Shown in pieces: positions 49,065-60,459 of a stretch of DNA of 64,000 nucleotides. Each line of letters begins with the position of its first letter. The first letter of the stretch is position 1. Location: NCBI GenBank assembly GCA_905221605.1, contig CAJNDS010002668.1, positions 124,001 to 188,000 of the forward strand, read 5' to 3'. Source of the DNA: Symbiodinium natans. Lineage: Eukaryota > Sar > Dinophyceae > Suessiales > Symbiodiniaceae. The translations under genes and the position numbers were made by a program. The notes under the pieces are model-generated. The model was not told the DNA's origin, searched no databases, and saw nothing but the letters and a program-made list of their open reading frames with translations.

Positions 49065-50107
49065 TAGTTAGTATAGTGAGGCCTTGTATAGGTGGGCAAC
49101 TTAGGGCGGGTTGGGGTCTTGTTGTTGTATCCAGCTGAGTTGTGAACAGTGTTTGTTTAGGGTTCAGGGTTCAGGGTTTCGGGTTTAGGGGTTGGGGTTT
49201 AGGGTTTAGGGTTTAGGGTTTAGGGTTTAGGGTTTAGGGTTTAGGGTTTAGGGTTTAGGGTTTAGGGTTTAGGGTTTAGGGTTTAGGGTTTATGGTTTAG
49301 GGGTTTAGGGTTTAGGGTTTAGGGTTTAGGGTTTAGGGTTTAGGGTTTAGGGTTTAGGGTTTAGGGTTTAGGGTTTAGGGTTTAGGGTTTAGGGTTTGGG
49401 TAGGTTAAAGGTTTAGATCGTCGGGAGTCGGATTTTGTGTTTGTTGTTTGTTGCTTCGGATGTCAGGCGTTCTGCCCTCAACCCCGAACCTTAGGACCCA
49501 GAGCAGCGTCGCTGCTTGTTTTCTATGGTTTAGGTCAGCTTGGTTCCCTGTTAAACTCTAGGACCGGGAGTAGGCCCTTATTTCCCTTTTTTAGGGTTGG
49601 GGTTCCCTTATAATCCCCTTAAAACCAAAAAGGGTACCCTCTTTATTCCTAGGTTACTTCCAGGTCTAGAACCCCTTTTAAAGGGTTGGCTGCTCTTGGG
49701 TCTACTTAATATCCCTAGACCCGAAAGCTCCCAACGCCTAGAGCCAAATAAGCATCTTTTGGTCCCCCCACAAGGCTTTTGACACTTTTCCGGCAGCCCT
49801 GGAGCCCTACACCCTGACCTGAAACGCTGAACCCTGAATCCTAAACCACGAAACCCCTACACCCCTCAAACCCCCAAATCCCCAAACCCCTAAACCCACC
49901 AGAAACGCCCAAACCCCCAAACCCCCAAACCCCCAAACCCTAACCCCTAAGTCCGTAGAGCCATAACCTTTAAACCGCCGACCCAGGGTTTGTGCCCTCC
50001 TCGGCCTGCGAGGAAAACGGAGGCTGTGCTGCCGTGTCCACAAAAGAAGGCGCGGGCGTCACATGACCCCGGAAGTTAGGGTTTGGGGTTTTGGGAGTTA
50101 CTAAGCG

Positions 50108-50109
<2 letters not shown>

Positions 50110-50142
<33 letters not shown>

Positions 50143-50180
50143 GAGAGAGGAGGAGAGAGGAGGAGAGAGGAGAGAATGAG
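50110..50180. repeat. GA microsatellite grading to GGAGA units
   Basis: GAGA run then GGAGAGAGGA units, followed by purine-rich AGTGAG and GAAGAA sequence to about 50290. Confidence 0.95.
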
Positions 50181-52534
50181 CGTGAAAGTCAGAGTGAGCG
50201 TGAAAGTGAGAGTGAGAGTGGTCGGAGAAGATGAAGAAGCAGAAGAAGAACAAGAAGAAGATGAAGAAGAATAAGAAGAAGAAGAGAGGGTTTGCGGATT
50301 TTCGGGGTTAAGAGTTTCGGGGATTGGGGGTTTTGCGGGATTATATTGGGTTGAGTGTTTACGCCTTTAGTTGTGGAAGGTTTTGCGGGGTTTACTAATT
50401 TTCGGATTCAGGCTTGCGGGGGGGAGTCTGGACTTGCATATTGAAAGGGGCTTTAGGGTTTTGTGTTTTCTTGAAGAACCTTTAGACCCAATAGTTCAGG
50501 AAATGTTTGTCTTTGAGGTAGGGCGGGGCGCAACCCGATGTGCCGCTGCGAGAGGGCCGACCTATGTTTCATGTAATTAGTTAGTTCCCCACCCTCGGTG
50601 TGGGGTTGTTAGATTTTAAACTCAACTCTTCTCCTCGCCCGGAACTCGTCTCCTCGCCCGGTCTACTCCTCGCTCATCCCTGGAGTGCCCAACCCCAAAG
50701 TGTCCCTGGAGTACCCGACTCTAGAGTGTCCCTGGAGTGCCCAACTACAGAGTCCCAACCCCAGAGTCTCCAGAGTCTCCCTGGAGTGCCCAACCCCAAA
50801 GGAGAGGGTGGGGATGTTCGAAGTAAACAAATTGTTTTTTCTAGTCCCAAAAACCTCATCCCAATCTGAGCCCTATGTACCTGAACTGACCTGTTCTCTC
50901 TCTCTCTCTCACTCAGCTGGAAGCATCCGTACATGGAGGCTGCTGCAAGCCAAGGTAGCCATTTCCGTGAGTAGGCTTCTGAAGGGTTTGTCGTGGAAGC
51001 GGGCCCTTCCATGCGGCTGCTCGCACAGTTGTGCAGGAGGGAAACATCCTAAACCCTAAGCCCTAAACCCGAAACCCTAAAATGCCCCCCTGGGTTTGCT
51101 GGCTAGACCGGTGGCAAACAGCCCGCAGAGATTAGGGGTACCTTGTTGGGCCCTTAGTGTAAGGGCATCCTAGTATTTGGGGGGTCTGTATTCGGGGTCC
51201 CGTATTTTCGTAAACCCCCAGCCTCTGCTTCTTGGGGAAGAGGGTAGAGAGTATAGGAACCCTAACGACAGGAAAACAAGTATATGGCCAGAAAAAGGTA
51301 TATACTCGGTCTAGGACCCCCAAAAGTAAGGGCAAACATGTGGGCCCATACTGTATCAACCCTACACTACTTGTCTGAGGGTAGTTAGATGCGGGAGCCC
51401 CTACTCTTGGGAGTCATATTCGGACCCTAAAGGATGTGCCCCTAAGAGGTTCCCTGAGCATACCCCTCACGTGGCCCTTATATTCCCTGAACCCTAAACC
51501 CTAAACCCTAAACCCTAAACCCTAAACCCTAAACCCTAAACCCTAAACCCTAAACCCTAACCCTAAACCCTAAACCCTAAACCCTAACCCTAAACCCTAA
51601 ACCCTAAACCCTAAACCCTAAACGTTAAAAAAGGTCCCCGAAGGTAGAGTCCCATGACACGATGTACCCTTCATAAAACCCTGAAATATCTCAAAGCCGT
51701 GCCCTTTGCAGGTGGGGATGAAAGTGTGTCTGGCCTCGAGCTACAGCCACCTGGCGACGCCTCACGCTTTCTGGGGTTTGGGGTTCGGGACTCGGGTGAG
51801 TTTGACAGAGTTGATCGAGTTTTTGTAAGGTTTGTTTCATGGGGCTTTTAGGGGACTAGGGGATGTGGGGTTTAGGGTAATTAAAGGGTTCGTGGGGTTG
51901 AGGGTTTGTAGAATTTAGGGTTGATAGGGTGCAGCGGCCATGCGCTTACGGGGTTCATGGGGTTCATAGGGCTCGTAGAGTAATTGGTGTTTGGGTTGAA
52001 ACGGAGTAGCCCTGTACCGATATGAGGATACTTGTGCCCATTTGCCGTATAAACCCTGTACCCTCAACCCTGGTCTAGGTCTCTGTCCATCATGATTGCT
52101 TCTTATAAGTCGCCTACCTGGCCTTGCTAAAGTGTTAAAGGTTACCTCAACCACGAGCTGCAACGACTAGATAAGCCCCTGAACCTTCGAGCAAACGCGA
52201 AACTTCGCTAAACCGGCCCTAAGCCCTGGGCTTCGAGCTTGGTAAACTACTTGGAAGCTCCTTTGACTTAGGAAGTCTACGTAGTATCTCTTCGAATCCC
52301 CTGCTAGAATCCCCACAACCCACCTTACGAACCCTACCAGTACTGGCTCAGCCAAAAAGGTTTTATACGGTCAGGGTGTAGGACCTCAGCCCTAAAGCCC
52401 CAAACCCTTCGGGTTCCTGGCTTAAGACAGGGTTTAGGGTTTAGGGTTTAGGGTTTAGGGTCTAGGGTTTAGGGTTTAGGGTTTAGGGTTGAGGGCCGGC
52501 CGGGGTTGGCTGAGTGTGGCATGTCCACCTCGAG

Positions 52535-52590
52535 GTTTCGACCCTGCGATCTTCAAGATCATGCCCAGCGTCTCGGCCAGCCCATGTAGG
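52535..52590 (+). CDS. Unassigned exon
   Basis: After CTCGAG it reads FDPAIFKIMPSVSASPC. Followed by GGGTTCA and TTTAGGG units. Family unknown. Confidence 0.35.
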
Positions 52591-53236
52591 GTTCAGGGTT
52601 CAGGGTTCAGGGTTTAGGGTTTAGGGTTTAGGTTTAGGGTTAAAAAGGGTTTAGTGTGTATTGGTTTGGGGCTTGTAGGTTTTCCCATACTTTCCGTTTT
52701 TGGGTTTGGAGTTTTTCCCATGCTTTCCCCAAGCCCCGAAACCCCCCCACCCCCCCCCCAATCCCCCACTCAAAACCTCCTCCCCCCAAAACCCCCCGCC
52801 CAAAACCCCCCACATCCCCCAAACCCCCCAAACCCCCAATACTCGAGGGCATTTCTTTGAGGGTTTGCTTTTTGGATCCTCCTGGGTCTGCGTTAGGATG
52901 TACGATCTTCTGTTGCCGATCTTGTGTCGCGGATCCTGAAGAAGGGAAGTTGCATGTGCACTGGCGGCCTCATCAAAGTCCGTTGCTCAAAGAACAGGGT
53001 TTAGGGTTTAGGGTTTAGGGGTGCCCGTGGCCCCAGCTGATTTGGTGCAGAGTCTGGGTTCACAAAAAAGGGGTTTAGGGTTTAGGTAAACCCTAAACCC
53101 TAAACCCTAAACCCTAAACCCTAAACCCTAAACCCTAAACCCTAAACCCTAAACCCTAAACCCTAAACCCTAAACCCTAAACCCTAAACCCTAAACCTTA
53201 CATGTTGATCCACTTGCCCTCTTGCCGAATGCCGAG

Positions 53237-53316
53237 GATCTTTAAAGCCACCCCGCGCTTTGGCGGCTTTGAGATCAAGACAGGCCCGGGCGAACAAGGA
53301 ACCTTCATCCGCAAAG
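53237..53316 (+). CDS. Unassigned exon with GT donor
   Basis: After GCCGAG it reads IFKATPRFGGFEIKTGPGEQ then GTFIRK, ending at GT 53317. A CCCTAAA tract precedes (53085-53190). Strong coding character. The family is not recognised. Confidence 0.55.
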
Positions 53317-53485
53317 GTTGTCAGGGTTTATGAATTACGGTCAAAACTTATGATAAGAAAGGTTCGAAGGTCCACCAGAGTCTGGGACATTTCTTAACCA
53401 GGCAGATGTATTAAGAAAGGTAGATTTGAGGCGAGAGTCTTGAAAACATTTCTTATTCAACCTGACCAACCCTTTGCTTTCTCCG

Positions 53486-54206
53486 CCCTCCAGCCCTCCA
53501 GCCCTCCAGCCCTCCAGCCCTCCAGCCCTCCAGCCCTCCAGCCCTCCAGCCCTCCAGCCCTCCAGCCCTCCACCCCTCCACCCCTCCAGCCCTCCACAGC
53601 CCTCCAGCCCTCCAGCCCTCCAGCCCTCCAGCCCTCCAGCCCTCCAGCCCTCCAGCCCTCCAGCCCTCCAGCCCTCCAGCCCTCCAGCCCTCCAGCCCTC
53701 CAGCCCTCCAGCCCTCCAGCCCTCCAGCCCTCCAGCCCTCCAGCCCTCCAGCCCTCCCCCCCAGCCCTCCAGCCTCCAGCCCTCCAGCCCTCCAGCCCTC
53801 CAGCCCTCCAGCCCTCCAGCCCTCCAGCCCAGCCCTCCAGCCCTCCAGCCCTCCAGCCCTCCAACCCTCCAGCCCTCCAGCCCTCCAGCTGGAGGGCTGG
53901 AGGGAGGGCTGGAGGGCTGGGCTGGAGGGCTGGAAGGGCTGGAGGGCTGGGCTGGAGGGCTGGAGGGCTGGAGGGCTGGAGGGCTGGAGGGCTGGAGGGC
54001 TGGAGGGCTGGAGGGCTGGGCTGGAGGGCTGGAGGGCTGGAGGGCAGGGCTTAATCCTGGAGGGCTGGAGGGCTGGAGGGCTGGAGGGCTGGAGGGCTGG
54101 AGGGCTGGAGCTGGAGGGCTGGAGGGCTGCTGGAGGGCTGGAGGGCTGGAGGGCTTAATCCTGGAGGGCTGGAGGGCTGGAGGGCTGGAGGGCTGGAGGG
54201 CTGGAG
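53486..54206. repeat. 720-bp palindromic minisatellite (CCCTCCAG then CTGGAGGG)
   Basis: About 50 copies of the 8-mer CCCTCCAG (53486-53888) abut about 38 copies of its reverse complement, with the axis at CCAGCTGG. The right arm is broken by two GGGCTTAATCCTGG interruptions. Long open frames here (up to 273 codons) are repeat translations. Confidence 0.97.
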
Positions 54207-54805
54207 CCTTGCAAAAAGGCCATTCAATTTGTAATTACGTTTGGGTTGCGATTCAGACTCTGAATATAATTATTTTTCTCAATTCGAGAGTCTAATTTCT
54301 TGCTTCATAAAATTTCTTAACACAAAGTTCCACCGTAGGGTTTAGGGTTAGGGTTTAGGGTTTAGGGTTTAGGGTTTAGGGTTTAGGGTTTAGGGTTTGA
54401 GGTAACCTTTGTTCTAAGGCAAAGTACCTTAATTATTGGGAGAAATTCCCTGTTTTCAGGTACGAGGTTACTCTAGGTAAACCATGAAGCCTAAACCCTA
54501 AACCTAGGTAGGTTTAAGGCAAAAAAGGTCTAGGGTACACCAGGAGCGCATTTTCACCGCTTGAGGTTCTGCGACTTGCTGTCTGCTCTTTGCTGAGCAC
54601 TCTGCGGCACAGCCGTAGCAGCTCAACACGTGCTCCCTAAACCCTAAACCCTAAACCCTAAACCCTAAACCCTAAACCCCTAAACCCTAAACCCTAAACC
54701 CTAAACCCTAAACCCTAAACCCTAAACCCTAAACCCTATAAACCCTATAAACCCTATTAACCCTATTAACCCTATTAACCCTATTAACCCTAAACCCTAC
54801 ACTAC

Positions 54806-55052
54806 CCTTATTGGCCCAGTGGTACCCCTTTTCCCTTTTTTCCGGTCCGAGGTTCCCTTATAAAGTAACCAACCAAAAAGGGTTAGGGTTTAGGGGTTTA
54901 GGGGTTTAGGGTTTAGGGTTTTAGGGGTTTAGGGGTTTAGGGTTTAGGGTTTAGGGTTTAGGGTTTAGGGTTTAGGGTTTAGGGTTTAGGGTTTAGGGTT
55001 TAGGGTTTAGGGTTTACCCTTCTTAGTATGGTTAGTTCCTGTGCTGCCAAGT
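54806..55052. mobile_element. Family C element interrupted by a telomere-like tract
   Basis: Left half TTGGCCCAGTGGTACCCCTT through AAAAAGGGT, then about 130 bp of TTTAGGG-type units, then ACCCTTCTTAGTATGG and the right end. In intact copies AAAAAGGGTACCCTTATT is continuous. Confidence 0.85.
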
Positions 55053-55081
55053 CCTTCAAACCAACATGAGATGTGCCGCAG

Positions 55082-55158
55082 GTGATGGTCGCAACTGCCT
55101 GGACTCCAGTGGGGGCCGCGACATTCTGGTCTATCCCTGCTACGACGAGAGCTCGCGC
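55082..55158 (+). CDS. Ricin-B-like lectin exon
   Basis: After GCCGCAG it reads GDGRNCLDSSGGRDILVYPC then YDESSRN. The G-x-C-L-D, L-x-x-x-x-C and Q/N-x ending is a complete ricin repeat as in GalNAc-transferase tails. Confidence 0.75.
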
Positions 55159-55530
55159 AACATGAGCCTCCGATCATCTTGGGGAGCTGCTGCTAGGTTT
55201 CGGGGTGGATGGTTAACCCTAAACCCTAAACCCTAAGCCCTAAACCCTAAACCCTAAACCCTAAACCCGAAAGCAAAGTTGTTGTTCACACAAAGTTGTC
55301 GTCAATTAACATTGCAATTAACTGAGATGCAGTCAAAGTGTTGTTTTTCCTCCTTCCCTGGTTGCATGGAAGAGATGCCAGCATTTGCACACAGTATCTT
55401 CGGATCAGGAAGGCGCCTAAACCCTAAACCCTAAACCCTAAACCCTAATGGTTAGAACAGTCCGGCATTTGTCGTGGCCTTCGCAGCAGAATCAAGAACT
55501 CCGGCTCCTGCGAAAGAGTGGTCGTAAACA

Positions 55531-55656
55531 GAGACTCCAACACCCCTTATATTCCTTAAACCAGATAATTACAATATAATTATAAGGAACCTTATTCTTC
55601 TTATTATTATTATTTAAGGAACCTTCCTTAAATAAAGGGGTATTGGAGTCCCTGGG
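55531..55656. mobile_element. Family D snap-back element
   Basis: GAGACTCCAACACCCCTTAT faces AAGGGGTATTGGAGTCC. AAGGAACCTT arms and an ATT microsatellite are internal. Confidence 0.85.
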
Positions 55657-56035
55657 TAGTCCGCAGAGTCGGCCGAGGAACCAAGTCTGGCAGATTCGCG
55701 CTGCGCGGCTGCTATGGGAGGCCTGGTGCCTGACGGCCCGTGGGACTTGCTAACTGCGTTTAGGGTTTAGGGTTTAGGGTTTAGGGTTCAGGGTTCAGGG
55801 TTCAGGGTTTTGGGGTTTTGGGGTTTGGGGGTTTGGGGGTTTGGGGTTCAAGGTAGAATCCCTTTACTATCCGATTTACCCCACTTAAATGCTTGTAAAT
55901 ACACCACGTGCAACCGGATTTAGGCTTTAGCTCGTTTTCTTTCTTTACTTCGTGGCTGGGAGAGCGGCTCTTCGTCGCTATATGCCTTCTACTATAATCC
56001 CTATGAAGTTATATGAGCCCTAAACCCTAAACCCT

Positions 56036-56131
56036 AAACCCCCTGATGCTAACAGTCCAAAATAGGGATTTGTAGTACCCCCTAGTATAATCTCCATTCA
56101 GGACTGTTAGCATAAGGGGGAACATCCCAAC
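56036..56131. mobile_element. Family A snap-back element
   Basis: CCCCCTGATGCTAACAGTCC faces GGACTGTTAGCATAAGGGGG, followed by AACATCCCAA. The left terminus is overwritten by CCCTAAA units. Confidence 0.8.
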
Positions 56132-56293
56132 GTTTAGGGCCCATTTGGTCCCCAAGGTCCAAGGTAATTCATTCAGGTATATGAAACCTAAACCCTAAAC
56201 CGCAAACCCTTTTAGGGTTTAGGGTTTAGGGTGCAGGGTTTAGGGTTTAGGGTGTCCCCAAGGTCCAAGGTAATTCACGGCCCGCAGGCGCAG

Positions 56294-56335
56294 GGGGGCG
56301 CCGGGCAGATCTGCGTCGACTCGCGGGCCGTCCAC
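56294..56335 (+). CDS. Ricin-B-like lectin exon
   Basis: After GGCGCAG it reads GGAGQICVDSRAVH, the G-x-I-C-V/L-D start of a ricin repeat. Just upstream a 23-bp perfect duplication flanks telomere-like units. Confidence 0.6.
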
Positions 56336-57275
56336 GAGAAGGTCGTCCCTCCGCAAGGACATGGCTTCCGAGTCCATGATGGCCCTAAACCCTAAACCCT
56401 AAACCGCAGTTTGTTTGTGCGTGTGTGTGTTAAGGGTTAAGGTGCCAGGCTTTCAACAAAATTTCCTCGGTAGTTCTCTCTCAACTCGGGCCCCTCTTTG
56501 CATTGGGGTCCTTATTATAAGAGTGCCGTATTGCATAGGCCAAAAAGGGACACGAATTTAGAGAGCTACCCGCATGATTCCTGCAGAAGGTTTGTTCCCC
56601 TTGGCCCAGGCAGAAGAACAAATTGCAACCCTAAACCTCAAAACCTCTGACACCGCGTCGAAGTTGCGCTTTCTCAATTGCCTTCGGGACCACACGAAAC
56701 ATAACTCATAACGGACCATGACCCTCTTTATGGTTCATGCGGCCCCAAGGTCGCTTTGCATGATTCCAAAGCCAATGCTCGTGCCTTAAACCCTAAGCAC
56801 TGAACTTTGAATTCAGAACCCTGCCTAGAACAACCTTTCCACCCGTAAGGCAAGGGTACTGTGCCTCAATTGGGACATGTACCCGTGTTTAAAGGTACAA
56901 AGGATACTCTAGGTAAACCTAAGCCCTAAACCCTAAACCCTAAACCCTAAACCCTAAACCCTAAACCCTAAACCCTAAACCCTAAACCCTAAACCCTAAA
57001 CCCTAAGCCTTGGAGCCCTTTCACCTGAAGGAGAGTATCGCTTAACTACCTGCTCTCCGAAGCCGGGTCAGCGGCTTCAGCGTGCCTCCTGCGGCTGAAG
57101 TTTGGGTTTAGGGTTGAGGGTTGAGGGTTGAGGGTTTAGGGGGTTCAGAGTAAACCGGGTTCAGGGTAAACCCTAAAGCCTAAACAAGTATCTGGGTGGC
57201 AAGTGGCTCCAACCATCCGGCCTTGCAGAGCGCATGCACTTATCGCTTATGCCCCATTCGTATCGCAGATCCATG

Positions 57276-57402
57276 TCTTGGTAGCGCAGTGGTAGCCTTA
57301 CCCTTTTTATTCGGTTCTGGGTTCCCTTATAATTACATTAGCAAGCGCCAAAAAGGGTGGCCTTATTATAATATGGTTACTGGTGGGCTGCCAAGATGTC
57401 TA
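57276..57402. mobile_element. Family C snap-back element
   Basis: TTGGTAGCGCAGTGGTAGCC faces GGTTACTGGTGGGCTGCCAA. Internal GGTTCCCTTATAATTACATT. Confidence 0.85.
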
Positions 57403-58550
57403 GCAGCTGGGCAATCAACCGTGCTGTTGCGTATGATGTATGATCACAAAGCATGAGAAGACATAGACAAGTATGCAGGTAGCTGTTCCTAAACCCTAAA
57501 CCTATTACTCTATACTCTCTTATACTTGAATGTGCCCCCTATGTGTGCACCACGTGGTCAGATGTCCCTGCTGGGCGTTTGGGGGTTTTCCAGGGGGCTT
57601 TCGGCTTTCCCATCCCAAGCCCCACAAGCATCCTGAAACTTAGGGTTAGAGTTTATAGGGTTTAGGGTGTAGGGTTTAGGGTTTAGGGTTTAGGGTTCAG
57701 GGTTCAGGGTTTAGGGTTTAGGCTTTAGGGTTTAGGCTTTAGGGCTCAAACCCTATGAGGTGCAGAAGAGGACCAGGACGGGACCTTCCTATTGAAGGAC
57801 AGACGATCGAGCCCGAAACCCTAAGCCCTAAGCCCTAAGCCCTAAGCCCTAAGCCCTAAACCCTAAACCCTAAACCCTAAACCCTAAACTCAACCCTATC
57901 CCCTCAGTTGTGTCTGAGTTTTTTTTTTTTTTGGGGGGGGGCTGGCGAACCGAGAACCGGGATCATACATGACCCCAATTTTAAGGTTCATGTGGTCCCC
58001 AAGCATATTTTCTTTTTTTGGGGTGTCAGGTTCCTTTTTAGAGTCACATCGCAACTTCCCCCTCCCCAATATAGAAATCCACTTCTGAAGAGATGGAAGG
58101 GGCTGTAGGGGGCTCTTCGTTGTGTGCTCTTCAGGGCGAAAAGCATCTTGTAGCTCCCAGGGCTCCAGTTCGGGTTGGGAGTCCAAAATTTACTTGTGGG
58201 ACCCCCCTAACACCCTAAAACCAAACCCGAAAACCTCCCAAAAGCCTAAACCCCAAAACCTAAAACCCCAAAACCCTAACACCCCAAAGACCCAAAACCC
58301 TAAAACCCTAACACCCTAAATCCCGAAAACCCTCAGCCCTAAACCCAGCATTTCGTTTCCTACGTTTTGGTTTTTCTTGGGCGAGCCTGGATGGGCCGGG
58401 TAGGAAAGGGGGTTTAGGGTTTAGGGGTTTCGGATTTCGGGTTTAAGTGTAGGGTTTAGGGTTTAGGGTTTAGGGTTAGGGTTTAGGGTTTAGGGTTTAG
58501 GAATTTAGGGTTTAGGGTTTAGGGTTTAGGGTTTAGGGTTTAGGACCAAG

Positions 58551-58621
58551 ACGATGGCCGCTGCCTCTCAGCCCTCTCTGGGAATGTGCTGGGCCTTTCA
58601 GAGTGCACAAAGCAGCAGAGG
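58551..58621 (+). CDS. Ricin-B-like lectin exon
   Basis: After CCAAG it reads DGRCLSALSGNVLGLSECTK then QQR. D-G-R-C-L, V-L-x-L-x-x-C and Q-Q-R-(W) make a complete ricin repeat. A 34-G homopolymer begins 12 bp downstream. Confidence 0.7.
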
Positions 58622-58631
58622 CCATGGGCTT

Positions 58632-58632
<1 letters not shown>

Positions 58633-58666
<34 letters not shown>
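58633..58666. repeat. 34-bp G homopolymer
   Basis: Uninterrupted G34 immediately after a lectin-like exon. Other G/C runs of 12-20 are at 2232, 5771, 11215, 13503, 22203, 24325, 26084, 41709 and 62020. Confidence 0.9.
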
Positions 58667-58670
<4 letters not shown>

Positions 58671-58823
58671 CCTGTGAACCTTGTTTGGGGTTTAGGGTTG
58701 TTTAGGGTTTAGGGTTTTAGGGTTTAGGGTTTGGGGCTTAGGGTTTTTGGGTTTTAGGGTTTTTGGGTTTTGGGTTTTTTGGGTTTTAGGGGTTTTAGGA
58801 TGAGAAATAGGACCCTCGCGCCA

Positions 58824-58937
58824 CAAGGAGGGCCCCCTAGCTATAAGTAGAGTTACATTTGACCCTCAGTTGGGTTACAAGTAGGTTATATGTCCCTGAA
58901 GTAAAGTTAGTATAGTAAAGGCTCCCTTACTTGTAGT
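58824..58937. mobile_element. Family F element
   Basis: CACAAGGAGGGCCCCCTAGC, TATAAGTAGAGTTACA, AAAGTTAGTATAGTAAAGGC. The right end TTACTTGTAGTGG is diverged. Confidence 0.75.
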
Positions 58938-59437
58938 GGGCCATATATCACATCCCTCTAAGGTCTCCCTATACCTGTGAACCCTACTCCACAAAGTCAA
59001 CCTTATAAAAGGGCTTCCTTAAGACACCAAAGGAAACAAAAAACCCTATAAATCTGATCATAAACCCTATGCCTCTAAGGACTCCCCTATTTTTGGGCTT
59101 TTGGGCCCAAAGGCCTTCTTATGTAAGGTCCTTGGGCTGTTCGTAGTTGCCGGAGGGATTAGAGGAAGCACGTAGCCTCAGAATTTCACAAAAGGGATGT
59201 AAAGGGGCTTGTTTAAAGGGATGAGCGGGCCCAGAGCCCTTAACCAGGGTTTAGGGTTTAGGGTTTAGGGTTTAGGGTTTAGGGTTTAGGGTTAAAGCCC
59301 TTAACCTCTGTGGAGACCCCCCCCCCCCCGCCGTCCACCTCACGTTGCCCGAAGGTGGAGGCTGCGCACGCAGGGTGGGGCGACGCAGGTGCACGGGTTG
59401 CTATTAGTACAAAATTGATTGAGCCAGCATACTGGGA

Positions 59438-59713
59438 TTATGTAGTAAATGCTACAGTATCCTTCAAGTAAGTTTCCAAAATGGGTGGTGCAGTAAACTG
59501 TGTTGCCAAAAGTAGAAGATCACGAAGCAGCTCAAGAAGTTTCAAGCTGCCATATAGGGTTTCCTCATTGCGGTTGCTTTGTTTAAGTGCTTTACAGCAA
59601 CAATCCAGCAGGTGCAGCATGTGGCTTCCGCCACCTGCATCGATGCGGGCAGTGATCAGAAGCCGATACTGCCGCTGGGGCCGGGATTCGGAATATGCAA
59701 ACGTTTGGCTCAC
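59438..59713 (-). CDS. Open minus-strand frame, doubtful
   Basis: 91 codons with a Leu-rich helix-like middle (KLLELLRDLLLLATQFTA). It is unique sequence free of repeats, but the + strand is also open for 85 codons and all other genes are on +. Listed for completeness only. Confidence 0.15.
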   Translation of the reverse strand: MSQTFAYSESRPQRQYRLLITARIDAGGGSHMLHLLDCCCKALKQSNRNEETLYGSLKLLELLRDLLLLATQFTAPPILETYLKDTVAFTT

Positions 59714-59832
59714 TGACTTCGGGCTTAGGTTGTGTTAAGAGTTTTGTGGAGGGCCGCCTTGCAAAACGCAGATCGCAACAAGAACCATGTAGCATATGCC
59801 CAGACCCATTCCCAGGATCATTGTAGACGACA

Positions 59833-59964
59833 TTGGGGGCCAAATGTACCATGAAAGGGTTTAGGGTTTAGGGTTTATGGCTCATATACCTCAATAGGGA
59901 TTATCGTAGTATAGGGTAATATGGCACCAATGTGAGGGTTCATTTGGCCCCCCCCAAGGTACTT
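59833..59964. mobile_element. Family I element with telomere-like units inside
   Basis: GGGGGCCAAATGTACCATGA at the left and GGTTCATTTGGCCCCCCCCA at the right, with TTTAGGG units and CATATACCTCAATAGGGATT between. Confidence 0.6.
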
Positions 59965-59994
59965 GTTGATGACAATCCTAGATCCCAACAAAGA

Positions 59995-60160
59995 ACCGTA
60001 CGGGTCCATGTACCTAATTGTTATATACTTGGGCCCCATATCCCCTATATGGCAAGTACTTTAAGGTCCAAACATTCACTATTTAAACCCTAAACCCTAG
60101 ACGCTAAACCCTAAACCCTAAACCCTAAACATACGGTTGAACCCTTAGGGAAAGCTCCGA
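59995..60160. mobile_element. Family B element interrupted by CCCTAAA units
   Basis: The left part is normal (ACGGGTCCATGTACCTAATT). After CACTATTTA the expected GGTACATGGACCCTTAGGG is split by about 60 bp of CCCTAAA units, then ACATACGGTTGAACCCTTAG. Confidence 0.8.
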
Positions 60161-60459
60161 GCTGATGGCCGGCAGTTGGGCCAAGGTACCCTTGCCACAC
60201 TGGGCATGTGAACCAGCCGCAGAAGTTTTCCTTCATTGAAAAGCCTCTCTACTTGTCAAAGAGTAGAACTTTATAGATTTTTTGGGTTTCCTGACGTAGT
60301 AGGATTGTACAGTTTGATTTTATCAACTTTTTGGGTTTCCTTATTTGCTACGAATTCTACAGTTTAACCGTTTTTTCCTTGGATGTTGGAGAAGTAAGGC
60401 CTGGCTGGATACAAAACCCCATTACTTGGGGGGACAACGGCCGGCGACGAACATTTGAG

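Larger units (their letters stand above)
48320..52500. other. Gene-poor stretch
   Basis: Holds telomere-like tracts (48655-48735, 49190-49400, 51490-51625), two family F elements, a GA microsatellite (50110-50180) grading into AGA/GAAGA-rich sequence, and imperfect repeats of CCCTGGAGTGCCCAACCCC type at 50680-50800. Exon-like islands at 50920-50970 (KHPYMEAAASQ) and 51712-51775 are too weak to assign. Confidence 0.5.

Noticed and set aside
53440-54295. 204- and 273-codon open frames rich in LQPSSPPA / GLEGWRAG
   Set aside because: They are the 8-mer CCCTCCAG minisatellite and its reverse complement translated. Every frame is open because the repeat contains no stop.
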